Below, piece after piece: positions 9,262 to 18,824 of a stretch of 44,228 nucleotides of DNA. The notes under the pieces were generated by a model. It was not told where the DNA came from. It did not search any database and saw nothing but the letters and a program-made list of their open reading frames with translations. Origin of the DNA: Bacteroidales bacterium (GTDB taxonomy: Bacteria > Bacteroidota > Bacteroidia > Bacteroidales > JAAYJT01). Location of the stretch: the NCBI GenBank assembly GCA_012522795.1, contig JAAYJT010000077.1:1-44228 (forward strand), given 5' to 3'. Position numbers and translations under genes: made by a program. How positions within the stretch are numbered: the first letter of the stretch is position 1; the number at the start of each line of letters is the position of its first letter.

Positions 9262-10218
9262 TTATTTAGCCCGGAAGTTTTCCAGGATCTTTTTCACCAG
9301 AACCTCAGCCAGTTTTGCAGATGATTCTTTGGTCCAGCCGGCAATATGAGGTGAAAGAACTACTTTATCACTTTGAGCAAGAAATTGAAAATCAGCGGGG
9401 ATGTTTTCCAGGTTTTCAAGAGTTTTCTTTTCGTATTCAATAACATCAAGGGCAGCTCCTGCAACTTTCCCTTCCTCTATTTTTTTGATCAGATCAGAAG
9501 TTTTCACAACCCTGCCACGTGAAGTATTGATCAGCCGGATGGGTTTTGAAAAATTAGCAAGATATTCGTTATTTACCAGATAATCAGTTTCGGCAGTTAA
9601 CGGAACATGCAGACTGAGGATATCCGTTTCATTGAAAACAGTATGCATATCACATTCTTCCACAAAATTGCTAGAATAACCTGTTTTGTATTTATCATAT
9701 GCAATCACTCTGGCTCCGAAGCCTGAAAGTCTTTGTGCAAAAGCACTCCCCATATTCCCATAACCAATTATACCTATAGTTTTTCCCATTATTTCTTCAC
9801 CACGGTTCTCCTCACGTAACCATTGTCCTTTTCTCACCTGAGTGTCGGCACGTAACAGGTTATTCATCAGAACCAGCAACATGCCAAGAGTATGTTCTGC
9901 CACTGCATCGCGGTTGCCTTCAGGAGCATTAAAACAAATTATCCCTCTGGATCTTGCAAATTCCTCATCAATATTTTCCATGCCGGCTCCAACACGGGCT
10001 ATAAATTTCAGATTTACTGCTTTTTCAAGGAATTGCCTGTCGGGGCTGATACCACTTCTGATTATTATACCGGAATATTTTCCAATTATTTTCAAAAAAT
10101 CGTTGTATTTATATCCCGGATACTGTTCACAAATAAAACCCGCCTGCTCAAGTGATTCAGGTAGTAAAGGATGAGTGCTGTCAATAAAAAGTATTTCCGG
10201 ATCAGATAAATTCATCAT
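9262..10218 (-). CDS. D-2-hydroxyacid dehydrogenase (phosphoglycerate dehydrogenase-like)
   Basis: A 318-aa NAD-dependent dehydrogenase. The nucleotide motif GYGNMG is at 152-157, and the catalytic Arg234 (NTSRG), a Glu near 263 and His291 (SPHIAG) are present. The substrate domain segment RVGAGMENID resembles 3-phosphoglycerate dehydrogenases, but there is no C-terminal ACT domain and no serC neighbour. It could start serine synthesis or act as a hydroxypyruvate/glyoxylate reductase. Two adjacent ATG codons (10218 and 10215) make the start uncertain by one residue. Confidence 0.85.
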   Translation of the reverse strand: MMNLSDPEILFIDSTHPLLPESLEQAGFICEQYPGYKYNDFLKIIGKYSGIIIRSGISPDRQFLEKAVNLKFIARVGAGMENIDEEFARSRGIICFNAPEGNRDAVAEHTLGMLLVLMNNLLRADTQVRKGQWLREENRGEEIMGKTIGIIGYGNMGSAFAQRLSGFGARVIAYDKYKTGYSSNFVEECDMHTVFNETDILSLHVPLTAETDYLVNNEYLANFSKPIRLINTSRGRVVKTSDLIKKIEEGKVAGAALDVIEYEKKTLENLENIPADFQFLAQSDKVVLSPHIAGWTKESSAKLAEVLVKKILENFRAK

Positions 10219-10280
10219 ATGTAATTAAGAACTTAGTTAGTAAAATTGTGCAAATTTCCTTAATTTCTGCCTGAAAGGTT

Positions 10281-10305
10281 TAATTTTGCCAAACTTTTAA
10301 TTTTG
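10281..10305 (+). promoter_or_regulatory. Tandem -7 elements before the RND exporter gene
   Basis: TAATTTTGCCA occurs twice (10281 and 10298), each copy matching TAnnTTTG, 17 bp apart. They lie 46-63 nt upstream of the ATG. This suggests two overlapping promoters or a repeated operator; -33 elements are weak. Confidence 0.4.
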
Positions 10306-10350
10306 CCACAGCAATTTTATAATTCTTTTTACAGAAATCAAATCTGTTAA

Positions 10351-12750
10351 ATGACACATTTTTTCATTCGGATTATTTTAAAATATCGTCTTACCCATCT
10401 TATTGTAATTGGGCTTATTACGGTTTTTATGGCTTTTCAGACGACAAAAATAAAACTGTCGTACGAAATGGCTCAGATACTCCCTGATTCTGATTCAAGC
10501 CAGATAGCATACCGGCAGTTTAAGGAAATATTTGGAGAAGACGGAAGTGTACTGTTCGTAGGGATAAAGGATAAGGATATTTTTGAGATCGAAAAATTTC
10601 GTACATGGTATGATTTAACTCATAAAATCAAATCCATTGACGGAGTCCAGGAAGTTGTCTCGTTAGCCCATATTTTTGAGGTTGTTAAGAATGACAGCCT
10701 TCAGCGGTATGACTTTGTACCTGTTTTTAAGAATTTTCCGGATTCTCAGCTGGAACTTGATTCATTGAAAAATAAAATTCTTAGCCTTCCTTTTTACGAT
10801 GGACTGCTTTTTAATCTGGAAAGCGGTGCCACACTCATGGCAGTTACCCTTGATAATGCCATTCTTAACACCAAAGGAAGATTACCTATTGTAAAGGAAG
10901 TAACTGATGCAGTGGAATATTTTAATAAAGAATCGGGAATTGAGCATCATTTATCAGGTCTGCCATTTATCCGTACCAGCGTTATGAAAAAAATCCAGTC
11001 AGAACTAAAGCTGTTCATGTTTCTGGCTGTTCTAATTGCCTCAGTGGCATTGTTTATCTTTTTCCGCTCTTTCAAAGCAGTGATCTTCCCAATGATAATT
11101 GTTGGTATTACTGTGGTAATAGCAATGGGTATGATGGTGCTGTTCGATTATAAGATCACTATTCTTACAGGGGTATTTCCACCTTTGCTTATTGTGATCG
11201 GAGTTGAAAATTGTATTTTCCTACTTAATAAATTTCATCAGGAATACCGCGCACACGGAAACAAGGTAAAAGCATTGTCGAGGATGCTGCACAGGGTCGG
11301 GAATGCTGCATTTCTTACAAACCTTACCACTGCTACAGGATTTGCAACTTTTATCCTTACAGGAAATAAAATACTGGTTGAGTTTGGCACTATTGCGTCA
11401 ATTAATATTATGGTTATTTACCTGCTTACCATCGTACTCATTCCAATATTTTTCTCTTATCTCGATCCTCCAAGCCAAAAGCATGTACGCCATCTTGATA
11501 ATAATTTTACAATCAGACTTCTTGATAAGATTGTATACATAGTACTTAATCACAGACAAAAGGTATATGTAACTGCTATAGTTATTACCCTAATTGGGAT
11601 CGTTGGTGTTACCCGGCTTAAAACTTCAGGGAATGTTGTGGACGACATTCCTCAAAAAGATAAATTATATCAGGATCTTTTATTTTTTGAACGCGAATTT
11701 AATGGAGTACTTCCTTTTGAAATTCAAATTGATACCGGAAAGAAGCGAGGAGTAACACAATTGACAACCATTCGTAAGATCAATCAGTTACAGGATTCGC
11801 TGGCCCTTTATTCTGAGTTTTCACGACCTTTATCGATAGCTGAGATCACAAAGTTTCTTAGACAGGCTTTTTATAATGGTAATATGGCAATGTATGATTT
11901 ACCCACTCCTAACGAGCAGGGTTTTATTTTGCGTTATGTTCCGGGAATGGAAGACCAACGTCGGAGCCTTATGAATTCCATTATGGATAAAGACATGCAG
12001 ATAACCCGTATTAGTGTTCAGATGGCAAATTTGGGAACACATGAAATAAAACGCATTACTGATGAAATTACACCTACGATAAATAGTGTTTTCCCTCCTG
12101 ATCAATACAAGGTGATACTTACCGGTACCAGTGTGGTATTTCTGAAAGGAACAGATTATCTGGTTAAAAATTTAATAACTAGCCTCATTTTTGCTATCAT
12201 TGCCATATCACTGATGATGCTGATGTTGTTTACATCTTTTAAAGTAGTTGCTATTTCAATGGCTCCCAACCTGCTACCGCAAATTCTTACCGCAGCAATG
12301 ATGGGTTTTCTGGCAATATCAATCAAGCCTTCTACTATTTTAATATTCAGTGTAGCATTGGGTATTTCAGTTGATAATGCCATTCATTACCTGTCGCGCT
12401 ACAGGTTGATATTAAAACAAACCAACTGGAATATTCATGACTCGGTAATTGCTGCACTTCGTGAAACCGGATTCAGCATGATTTATTCATCTATTGTGCT
12501 TTTCTTCGGCTTTGCCATATTTACCCTATCAACTTTTGGCGGAACCGAAGCCATGGGTTTCCTTATTTCTTTTACCCTTCTTATTGCAGTACTTTCAAAC
12601 CTGTTTGTATTGCCTTCGTTATTGCTGAGTTTTGATAAAAGAATAACAACCAAAAAGTTTGAAGAACCTATTATTGAGATATTTGATGCTGAATATGAAT
12701 TTAAGGGCAGGGAGAATACTCAAAAGTTAGCTGAAACAAATAAAGCCTGA
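10351..12750 (+). CDS. RND/MMPL-family exporter (HpnN/Patched-like)
   Basis: A 799-aa inner-membrane protein. The layout is helix 1 (about 15-32), a large periplasmic domain, five helices (about 215-370), helix 7 near 405, a second periplasmic domain and five more helices (about 610-770). This is the duplicated 12-helix RND layout. It belongs to the MMPL/sterol-sensing branch that moves lipids or hopanoids, not to the AcrB drug pumps, which are longer. Segments GVENCIFLLNKFH and GISVDNAIHYLSRYR are the paired proton-relay helices. No adaptor protein or outer-membrane channel is adjacent. Cargo unknown; a hydrophobic envelope compound is likely. Confidence 0.85.
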   Translation: MTHFFIRIILKYRLTHLIVIGLITVFMAFQTTKIKLSYEMAQILPDSDSSQIAYRQFKEIFGEDGSVLFVGIKDKDIFEIEKFRTWYDLTHKIKSIDGVQEVVSLAHIFEVVKNDSLQRYDFVPVFKNFPDSQLELDSLKNKILSLPFYDGLLFNLESGATLMAVTLDNAILNTKGRLPIVKEVTDAVEYFNKESGIEHHLSGLPFIRTSVMKKIQSELKLFMFLAVLIASVALFIFFRSFKAVIFPMIIVGITVVIAMGMMVLFDYKITILTGVFPPLLIVIGVENCIFLLNKFHQEYRAHGNKVKALSRMLHRVGNAAFLTNLTTATGFATFILTGNKILVEFGTIASINIMVIYLLTIVLIPIFFSYLDPPSQKHVRHLDNNFTIRLLDKIVYIVLNHRQKVYVTAIVITLIGIVGVTRLKTSGNVVDDIPQKDKLYQDLLFFEREFNGVLPFEIQIDTGKKRGVTQLTTIRKINQLQDSLALYSEFSRPLSIAEITKFLRQAFYNGNMAMYDLPTPNEQGFILRYVPGMEDQRRSLMNSIMDKDMQITRISVQMANLGTHEIKRITDEITPTINSVFPPDQYKVILTGTSVVFLKGTDYLVKNLITSLIFAIIAISLMMLMLFTSFKVVAISMAPNLLPQILTAAMMGFLAISIKPSTILIFSVALGISVDNAIHYLSRYRLILKQTNWNIHDSVIAALRETGFSMIYSSIVLFFGFAIFTLSTFGGTEAMGFLISFTLLIAVLSNLFVLPSLLLSFDKRITTKKFEEPIIEIFDAEYEFKGRENTQKLAETNKA

Positions 12751-12808
12751 TACACTGTCGTTTTAATTTGATAATTACCTATTTTTACAAGCAAAATAAT
12801 AAAAAAAC

Positions 12809-13672
12809 ATGAAAGGAATTATTTTGGCAGGCGGAGCCGGAACACGCCTGCATCCGTTAACAATGGCTATTAGTAAACAACTTATGCCTGTTTATGATAA
12901 ACCTATGGTTTATTATCCGCTGTCAGTTCTTATGATGGCAGGAATTCGTGAAATCCTGATTATTTCCACACCACATGATTTGCCTCATTTTGAGCATCTG
13001 CTGGGTGACGGGAAACAGATTGGATGTTCGTTCTCATACGCTAAACAGGAAATTCCCAATGGTTTGGCACAGGCTTTTGTAATTGGTGAAAATTTTATCG
13101 GAAAAGATAAGGCAGCTCTTGTTTTAGGCGATAATATTTTTTACAGCACAGGCCTTCCTAAGCTATTACAAAGAAATAATGATCCCGATGGAGGAGTAAT
13201 CTTTGCTTACCATGTTTCTGACCCGCAACGTTACGGAGTAGTTGAATTTGATAAGAAGATGCGTGCTATATCAATAGAAGAAAAACCTCAGAACCCAAAA
13301 TCAAATTATGCAGTTCCGGGTTTGTATTTTTATGATAATTCGGTAGTTGAAATTGCTAAAAACCTTAAACCCAGCGCCCGTGGCGAGTATGAGATCACTG
13401 ATGTGAACAGGGAATTTCTGAAAATGGGAAAACTGAAAGTTGGTTTACTTGGCAGGGGAACAGCCTGGCTGGATACCGGCACTTTTGCATCGCTGATACA
13501 GGCTTCGCAATTTGTTCAGGTTATTGAAGAACGACAGGGTTTGAAAATAGGCTGTATAGAAGAGGTAGCCTACAGAATGGGATTCATTGATGCAGCCCGT
13601 CTTGAAGAATTAGCACAGCCACTGCTTAAAAGCGGATATGGACAGTATCTTCTCGAAATCCTGAAAGCTTGA
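12809..13672 (+). CDS. rmlA: Glucose-1-phosphate thymidylyltransferase
   Basis: A 287-aa nucleotidyltransferase that joins dTTP and glucose-1-phosphate to dTDP-glucose, the first step of dTDP-rhamnose and related deoxysugars. The N-terminal [13 protein letters not shown] loop, [24 protein letters not shown] and [20 protein letters not shown] are nearly diagnostic of RmlA. Length is typical. The usual partners rmlB, rmlC and rmlD are not in this window. A cytoplasmic role in surface polysaccharide precursor supply is expected. Confidence 0.95.
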   Translation: MKGIILAGGAGTRLHPLTMAISKQLMPVYDKPMVYYPLSVLMMAGIREILIISTPHDLPHFEHLLGDGKQIGCSFSYAKQEIPNGLAQAFVIGENFIGKDKAALVLGDNIFYSTGLPKLLQRNNDPDGGVIFAYHVSDPQRYGVVEFDKKMRAISIEEKPQNPKSNYAVPGLYFYDNSVVEIAKNLKPSARGEYEITDVNREFLKMGKLKVGLLGRGTAWLDTGTFASLIQASQFVQVIEERQGLKIGCIEEVAYRMGFIDAARLEELAQPLLKSGYGQYLLEILKA

Positions 13673-13746
13673 TTTTATTGAACTATTTTGTTTTGTGAAT
13701 TTTCAATCAGGGAAAAACTACAATTTAAAAACTGATCGTATTTATT

Positions 13747-14718
13747 ATGGATCACAATTTATATCTCGAAAAAATTGAAGAGGTTATCCAAAGTATTAAC
13801 TATCCCGATTATCCTTCTGAGCTTTATGCTCCCATACGCTACACTCTTTCCAATGCCGGCAAACGTTTCAGGCCTGTTGCTTCAATGCTCGCCTGCGATC
13901 TGGTAAATGGCGATTGTAACGAAGCCTTGTATCCGGCAGTAAGCCTTGAATTATTACATAATTTCACACTTATCCATGATGATATAATGGATCAGGCTCC
14001 TTTGCGGAGGGGCAAAGAAACAGTGTATCGTAAATGGAATACTGATATAGCCATACTTTCAGGAGATACGCTTTTTGCGATGGCATATGATTTTTTGATT
14101 AAAACTGACCCTAAGATGTTACCCCAGATTCTTCATGCTTTTAACCGTATTGCAATCCAGATTTGTGAAGGGCAGCAAATGGATATGAATTTTGAAGATA
14201 GCTACGATGTGAGCATTGAAGAATATATTGAAATGATACGTCTGAAAACGGCTGTGTTTTTCGGAGGATGTATGCAGATTGGTGCTATAATTGGAGACGC
14301 ATCTCAGCAACAGATTGATTTGCTGTATGATTATGGCGAAAAGCTTGGTATTGCATTCCAGCTCCAGGATGATATTCTTGATGCTTTTGGTTCAGAAAAG
14401 GAAGTAGGAAAGAAAAAAGGTGGTGATATAGCAACAAATAAAAAAACCTTTCTTTACCTTAAAGCTCTGGAAATTTCTGACCCTGAAACTTCCGGACGTC
14501 TCAGGCATTTGTTTTCTGTTCCTGCCGCTAGCGAAGCTGAAAAAATTGAAGAGGTACTTGGAATATTTGAAAAACTGAAAGTAAGAACCTATGCTGAAGA
14601 AATGATAGAACAGTATTATGAGGCAGCCCTTACGGTTCTTGAAAAGGTACAGGCTAATCAGCACAAAAAGGAAGTTTTTCGCAATTTTGGCATGCGACTG
14701 ATGAAAAGGAACAAATGA
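13747..14718 (+). CDS. Polyprenyl diphosphate synthase (short-chain type)
   Basis: A 323-aa trans-isoprenyl synthase. The two aspartate-rich motifs are DDIMD at 78-82, followed by the basic RRG, and DDILD at 208-212. They bind Mg and the allylic substrate. The residue five positions before the first motif is Phe73, with Thr at -4. An aromatic residue at -5 limits chain length to about C20 in characterised archaeal GGPP synthases, so GGPP is a reasonable product, although octaprenyl types cannot be excluded. The product may feed menaquinone side chains or the GGGP synthase homologue at 32230 (inference). Confidence 0.88.
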   Translation: MDHNLYLEKIEEVIQSINYPDYPSELYAPIRYTLSNAGKRFRPVASMLACDLVNGDCNEALYPAVSLELLHNFTLIHDDIMDQAPLRRGKETVYRKWNTDIAILSGDTLFAMAYDFLIKTDPKMLPQILHAFNRIAIQICEGQQMDMNFEDSYDVSIEEYIEMIRLKTAVFFGGCMQIGAIIGDASQQQIDLLYDYGEKLGIAFQLQDDILDAFGSEKEVGKKKGGDIATNKKTFLYLKALEISDPETSGRLRHLFSVPAASEAEKIEEVLGIFEKLKVRTYAEEMIEQYYEAALTVLEKVQANQHKKEVFRNFGMRLMKRNK

Positions 14719-15217
14719 CGGTTCGGAAACTGCTGTGATGCAGACAAAAAATCAAAAAACACAGTTTTTAGTTGCTACAATAATTATTTCCTGCTTTCCG
14801 ATATTGTAATTCCATTTACGGGTGAACCCCGATCTGATGAACAGGATCCGATTTCAGAAAAGCGACCAATAATTCCATAGTCAGGTTATAAATTTTTATT
14901 ATGATTCCTGAACCAGATAAATCATAAGCTGTTTTAAACCTGTGAATTTCCAGTACTTTCTCACTATTGGCGATGTGGATGGATTAAAGTCAGAAAAAGT
15001 CATAATTTTGCTTCACTTTAAAAAGCTACTGCTAATCTCTCAAATATGAATACTCACAATCTTGACAACATTTTTAAACTCTGGTGTATAATATTTATGA
15101 TCCATATAAGAAAAAGACATTAAAAAAAAGAGAGCTTAACGTAAAAGCTGATGATGGACAAGTGGATGTTGTTCTGGAATTAAGATAAACAAAGATCAAT
15201 GAATTGATAATATTTTT
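14719..15217. other. Gene-free stretch with possible gene relics
   Basis: No intact gene is seen in about 500 nt. On the plus strand, 15124-15186 reads KRELNVKADDGQVDVVLELR before a TAA. The preceding frame, separated by an A8 run at 15122-15129, reads VYNIYDPYKKKTL. Together they look like the end of a decayed protein. The part near 14740-14930 reads in protein-like but broken frames on the minus strand. I could not assign a family. Confidence 0.35.
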
Positions 15218-15225
15218 TAGCTTTG
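15218..15225 (+). promoter_or_regulatory. -7 element for pyrH
   Basis: TAGCTTTG fits TAnnTTTG about 74 nt upstream of the pyrH start. A TTG lies only 11 nt upstream, so the -33 element is unclear. Confidence 0.35.
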
Positions 15226-15298
15226 AACCATGTTTCAGAGCCAATATTCTGAATTGTTTACGTTTCAATACAGCATTTAATAATAACTGAGATCAATA

Positions 15299-16015
15299 AT
15301 GCACAATAAAATGAAATATAAAAGAATACTTTTAAAACTTAGTGGTGAGTCGTTGGCAGGCAGCCTGCAATACGGTATTGAAGTTGAAAGACTTGAAGAT
15401 TATGCCAAAGAAATAGCATCAGTTTATAAGTTGGGTACTCAGATTGCCATTGTACTGGGCGGAGGAAATATTTTCAGGGGTTTTCAGAACAATACCACCA
15501 AAATTGACCGTGTTCAGGGCGATTATATGGGAATGCTTGCTACGGTTATCAATAGTCTTGGCTTGCAAGCGGTTCTTAAAAACATGAATATACCTTCGGT
15601 AGTAATGGGTGGAATTGCTATTGATCCTTTATGTGAAAAGATCAGCCGTGAGCGGGCATTCAGGGAACTTGAAACAGGTAGGGTGCTGATCATCAGCGGA
15701 GGTACCGGAAATCCATTTTTTACAACTGATTCAGCTGCTGCCTTGCGTGCTGTAGAAATAAAAGCCGATGCTATTTTAAAAGGTACCAGAGTGGATGGCG
15801 TTTATAGTGCCGATCCTGAGAAAGATCCCAATGCAGTAAAATATGATAAAGTGAGCTTTAGCGAAGCACTTGAAAAACAGCTCAGGATAATGGATCAGAC
15901 AGCTTTTACTCTTTGCCGCGAAAATAATTTGCCTATCATTGTTTTTAATGTGAACCAAAAAGGTAATGTGAAAAGGATTGTAGAAGGAGAACAGGTTGGC
16001 ACACTGATTTTCTGA
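15299..16015 (+). CDS. pyrH: UMP kinase
   Basis: A 238-aa hexameric amino-acid-kinase-fold enzyme that phosphorylates UMP to UDP. Signatures are YKRILLKLSGESLAG at the N-terminus, VLGGGNIFRG, DYMGMLATVINSL and the C-terminal part with MDQTAFTLC. Two in-frame ATGs (15299 and 15311) are possible; the second gives MKYKRILLKLSGE, the more usual family N-terminus. It is followed by frr, the pairing found in many bacteria where pyrH and frr lie close together. Confidence 0.95.
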   Translation: MHNKMKYKRILLKLSGESLAGSLQYGIEVERLEDYAKEIASVYKLGTQIAIVLGGGNIFRGFQNNTTKIDRVQGDYMGMLATVINSLGLQAVLKNMNIPSVVMGGIAIDPLCEKISRERAFRELETGRVLIISGGTGNPFFTTDSAAALRAVEIKADAILKGTRVDGVYSADPEKDPNAVKYDKVSFSEALEKQLRIMDQTAFTLCRENNLPIIVFNVNQKGNVKRIVEGEQVGTLIF

Positions 16016-16046
16016 TAAAACCTGAGCATATTAAGCGTAATTACAC

Positions 16047-16054
16047 TATTTTTG
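16047..16054 (+). promoter_or_regulatory. -7 element for frr
   Basis: TATTTTTG 27 nt before the frr ATG fits TAnnTTTG, so frr may have its own promoter in addition to readthrough from pyrH. Confidence 0.4.
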
Positions 16055-16080
16055 CCGTCTGAACCAAAATTCTAAACGCC

Positions 16081-16644
16081 ATGAACGAAGAAATTCAGTT
16101 CGTACTTGACGAAACTGCAGAAAGCATGCAAAATGCTTTAAAACATTTTGAACGTGAACTCCAAAAAATAAGAGCAGGAAAAGCAAGTCCTCAAATGCTT
16201 GAAAGGGTGATGGTTGATTATTACGGCACCCTTACTCCTATTGATCAGGTATCGAATATAAACACACCCGATCCACGACAAATCATAGTTCAGCCATGGG
16301 ATAAAAGTATGTTGCCGGTGATCGAAAAAGCAATTATGGCTGCTAATCTGGGTTTTAATCCACAGAATAATGGTGAAGTTCTTCGTATTCAGGTGCCGCA
16401 ACCTACTGAAGAACGACGTCGTGAATTGGTGAAAATTGTTAAAAACGAAGCTGAAAATGCCAGAATTGCTGTACGCAATATTCGCCGCAGCTCAAATGAA
16501 GCAGCCAAAAAGCTTGAAAAAATGGGTGCTCCCGAAGATGTAGTTAAACTACTTGAAAAAGATATTCAGGTTATTACTGATAAGAATATAGCTTTAATTG
16601 ACCAGATGATGGAAGCTAAAGAAAAGGAAGTGATGACAGTATAA
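16081..16644 (+). CDS. frr: Ribosome recycling factor
   Basis: A 187-aa factor that, with EF-G, splits post-termination ribosomes. Conserved segments are KIRAGKASPQMLERVMVDYYG (about 30-50), QVSNINTPDPRQIIVQPWDK and the C-terminal helix with EERRRELVKIVKNEAENARI. It is full length and complete. It ends 5 nt before the convergent radical SAM gene. Confidence 0.97.
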   Translation: MNEEIQFVLDETAESMQNALKHFERELQKIRAGKASPQMLERVMVDYYGTLTPIDQVSNINTPDPRQIIVQPWDKSMLPVIEKAIMAANLGFNPQNNGEVLRIQVPQPTEERRRELVKIVKNEAENARIAVRNIRRSSNEAAKKLEKMGAPEDVVKLLEKDIQVITDKNIALIDQMMEAKEKEVMTV

Positions 16645-16649
16645 TTTCA

Positions 16650-17678
16650 CTATTCAGTACAGTTCCTGCAAATTTCCTGATCCTTTCTTGCAGTTAGTAT
16701 TTTTTTACGAAAAGCATCTGACTTTTCGCCGTTCCATATTGTACTAAAATCGTTATACAGCAGATTCCCATAACTGTACTGTGCATCTTTGTCGTAGCAG
16801 CAGGGAATAATATTCCCGTCCCAGGTTATAACACATGAACTCCACATGCGGTAACAACGGTTACGCAAGGCATTCTTAATAATGTATTTTCCGTCTTTTG
16901 TTTTCCTGTACCTCGAATATTTGTCAAGGCTGGTCATGAAAGGATTTCCATCTTCAAAATCGTAATGTTGTGCTGATTTGAATTCCAGAATATCTGCTTT
17001 TAATTTTTTGCTTAAAGAAACAGCATGTTTTAAATCATTCTGATTATGGCTGAACACTATGAACTGCAATCTGATCAGAGGAGTAGCAGACTTAAGCGAA
17101 TTTCTGGCATCAACGAGATTTTGTATGCCCTGAATTAACTTGTTAAAATCACCTCCAATGCGGTATTTAAGATAAGACTCCGGTGTGCTTGCATCCAGAG
17201 AAATAATGACCTCATCAATGCCCGAAACAACAGTTTTTTCAGCATTTTCAGGATCAAGGAAGTGTCCGTTTGTAGAAGTGCTTACAAAAAGCTTTTGTTT
17301 TTTTGCCTGCTTTATCATTTCAAAGATCAGGGTGTTCAGATAAGGTTCACCCTGAAAATATAGAGTTAGGTACAAAGTTTCCGGGGGTAGTTTTTTAAGT
17401 ATGGTTTTGAAATTTTCAATATCCATTCTTCCCGGTTTGCGGGTTAGCTTTCCCGAACCCACCGGACATTCCGGACAATGCAGATTGCAATGATTAACAG
17501 GCTCTATGGAAACAGAAAGAGGCTTGCCCCGATGAATATTCTTGCCTAAAAGTGCTGAAATCCAATAGCTTGCCTTTAATTTCAGAATGTTTCCAATACG
17601 CCTGAAAGAAAGTGTTGACAGAATCCGGCGATAATACGATAATAAATTACATAACCCTTTAAATGAAAGTATTTTCAT
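16650..17678 (-). CDS. Radical SAM protein with SPASM-type C-terminus
   Basis: A 342-aa protein. The radical SAM cluster motif CNLHCPEC has Cys64, Cys68 and Cys71 (CxxxCxxC). The C-terminal part carries further cysteines (CYRMWSSC, IPCCYDKD and a final CRNC), fitting a SPASM domain that binds auxiliary iron-sulfur clusters. Such proteins modify peptides or other substrates. The product ends immediately after the last Cys pair. Its start overlaps the stop of the AI-2E gene by 4 nt (ATGA), so translation is probably coupled. No precursor-peptide gene is recognised next to it, so the substrate is unknown. Confidence 0.88.
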   Translation of the reverse strand: MKILSFKGLCNLLSYYRRILSTLSFRRIGNILKLKASYWISALLGKNIHRGKPLSVSIEPVNHCNLHCPECPVGSGKLTRKPGRMDIENFKTILKKLPPETLYLTLYFQGEPYLNTLIFEMIKQAKKQKLFVSTSTNGHFLDPENAEKTVVSGIDEVIISLDASTPESYLKYRIGGDFNKLIQGIQNLVDARNSLKSATPLIRLQFIVFSHNQNDLKHAVSLSKKLKADILEFKSAQHYDFEDGNPFMTSLDKYSRYRKTKDGKYIIKNALRNRCYRMWSSCVITWDGNIIPCCYDKDAQYSYGNLLYNDFSTIWNGEKSDAFRKKILTARKDQEICRNCTE

Positions 17679-18775
17679 GTTCCACGTATTCGTTCAGTAA
17701 GCTTTTGTACGATCCTGAAACGATTCAGAAACTGGCTTGCTATCACGCGGATAACAGTATATGCAGGAATTGCCAGCACCATTCCAATCACTCCGGCCAT
17801 ACTTCCTCCCATTAGCAATACAATGAAAATTTCGAGAGGATGGGCTTTTACACTGCTGGAATAGATAAAGGGTTGTAAAAGTATATTGTCAATCAGATTG
17901 GCTACCAGAAAAGTAGATACAATAATAATTATTACAGGAATAAGCTGATCGTATACACCTTCGCCGAGCACAGAGGTAATCCCCAGTACCACACCTATTG
18001 AAGCTCCTATAAGCGGTCCAAGATAAGGTATAACATTCATAATACCCCCTATAAAACCAATCAGCAGGGCATTTTTAATTCCAAGAATTGATGTGCCTGC
18101 ACTTATAAGCGTGATCATGCTGGCTACTTCAATAAAAATACCAATAAAATATCGTGATAATAAACGCTTGCTCTCTGAGAACACGGTAATTGTTTCTTTA
18201 CTGTAGCGTTCCGGAACCATCAGCAATACGAGACCGGAAATCAGACCCTCTTCCTTTAACAAGAAAAATGTTATGAAAAATATTGAAAAAACACCAACAA
18301 AAAATGAACCTGTAAACGATAGCATGTCGTTTAAAAAATTGAAGATCCTTTTTGTATTGGCAAAATTACTGACGCTTTCATTTAAAAAGGCTATCAATGT
18401 TTGATCGCGTTTCAAAAATCCTGTATTATACAGGATAACTTCCAGACGTGCAAGTAATTCACGCAAATTTGCACTCAGGCTTTCGGTATCAATTTGTGAG
18501 ATAAGGGCAGCCTGTTTTGAAACTAAAGGAATAAAAACAATGATAAAAAGCCCGAAAGTCGCTATAATTATCAACAAAGCAAGAATACAGCTCAAAGTTC
18601 TTGGAAGATGGAACCTGCCTATATGCAAGCTGGATAAAAATCTTACTATAGGTGCTCCTATCATTGACAATACAATTGCAACCAGAAAATATGTTACAAT
18701 ATTGGAAAAGTACCACAGTAAAAAACCGGTAATGATCACTCCGGCAATGGTTCCTGCAATTCGTGTATTATTCAT
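17675..18775 (-). CDS. AI-2E/PerM family permease
   Basis: A 366-aa inner-membrane protein with about eight hydrophobic segments. Residues 220-300 contain the family signature (LIGFIGGIMNVIPYLGPLIG) and the tail has GSMAGVIGMVLAIPAYTVIRV. Members include the AI-2 exporter TqsA and sodium/proton antiporters, so the cargo cannot be named. It is the middle gene of a minus-strand operon with the outer-membrane peptidase-like protein 49 nt upstream and the radical SAM gene overlapping downstream. Confidence 0.9.
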   Translation of the reverse strand: MNNTRIAGTIAGVIITGFLLWYFSNIVTYFLVAIVLSMIGAPIVRFLSSLHIGRFHLPRTLSCILALLIIIATFGLFIIVFIPLVSKQAALISQIDTESLSANLRELLARLEVILYNTGFLKRDQTLIAFLNESVSNFANTKRIFNFLNDMLSFTGSFFVGVFSIFFITFFLLKEEGLISGLVLLMVPERYSKETITVFSESKRLLSRYFIGIFIEVASMITLISAGTSILGIKNALLIGFIGGIMNVIPYLGPLIGASIGVVLGITSVLGEGVYDQLIPVIIIIVSTFLVANLIDNILLQPFIYSSSVKAHPLEIFIVLLMGGSMAGVIGMVLAIPAYTVIRVIASQFLNRFRIVQKLTERIRGT

Positions 18776-18824
18776 TAAGGGTCTAATGTTTGGTTTAAGC
18801 GAAGAGCAAAGATATATAAATCTT

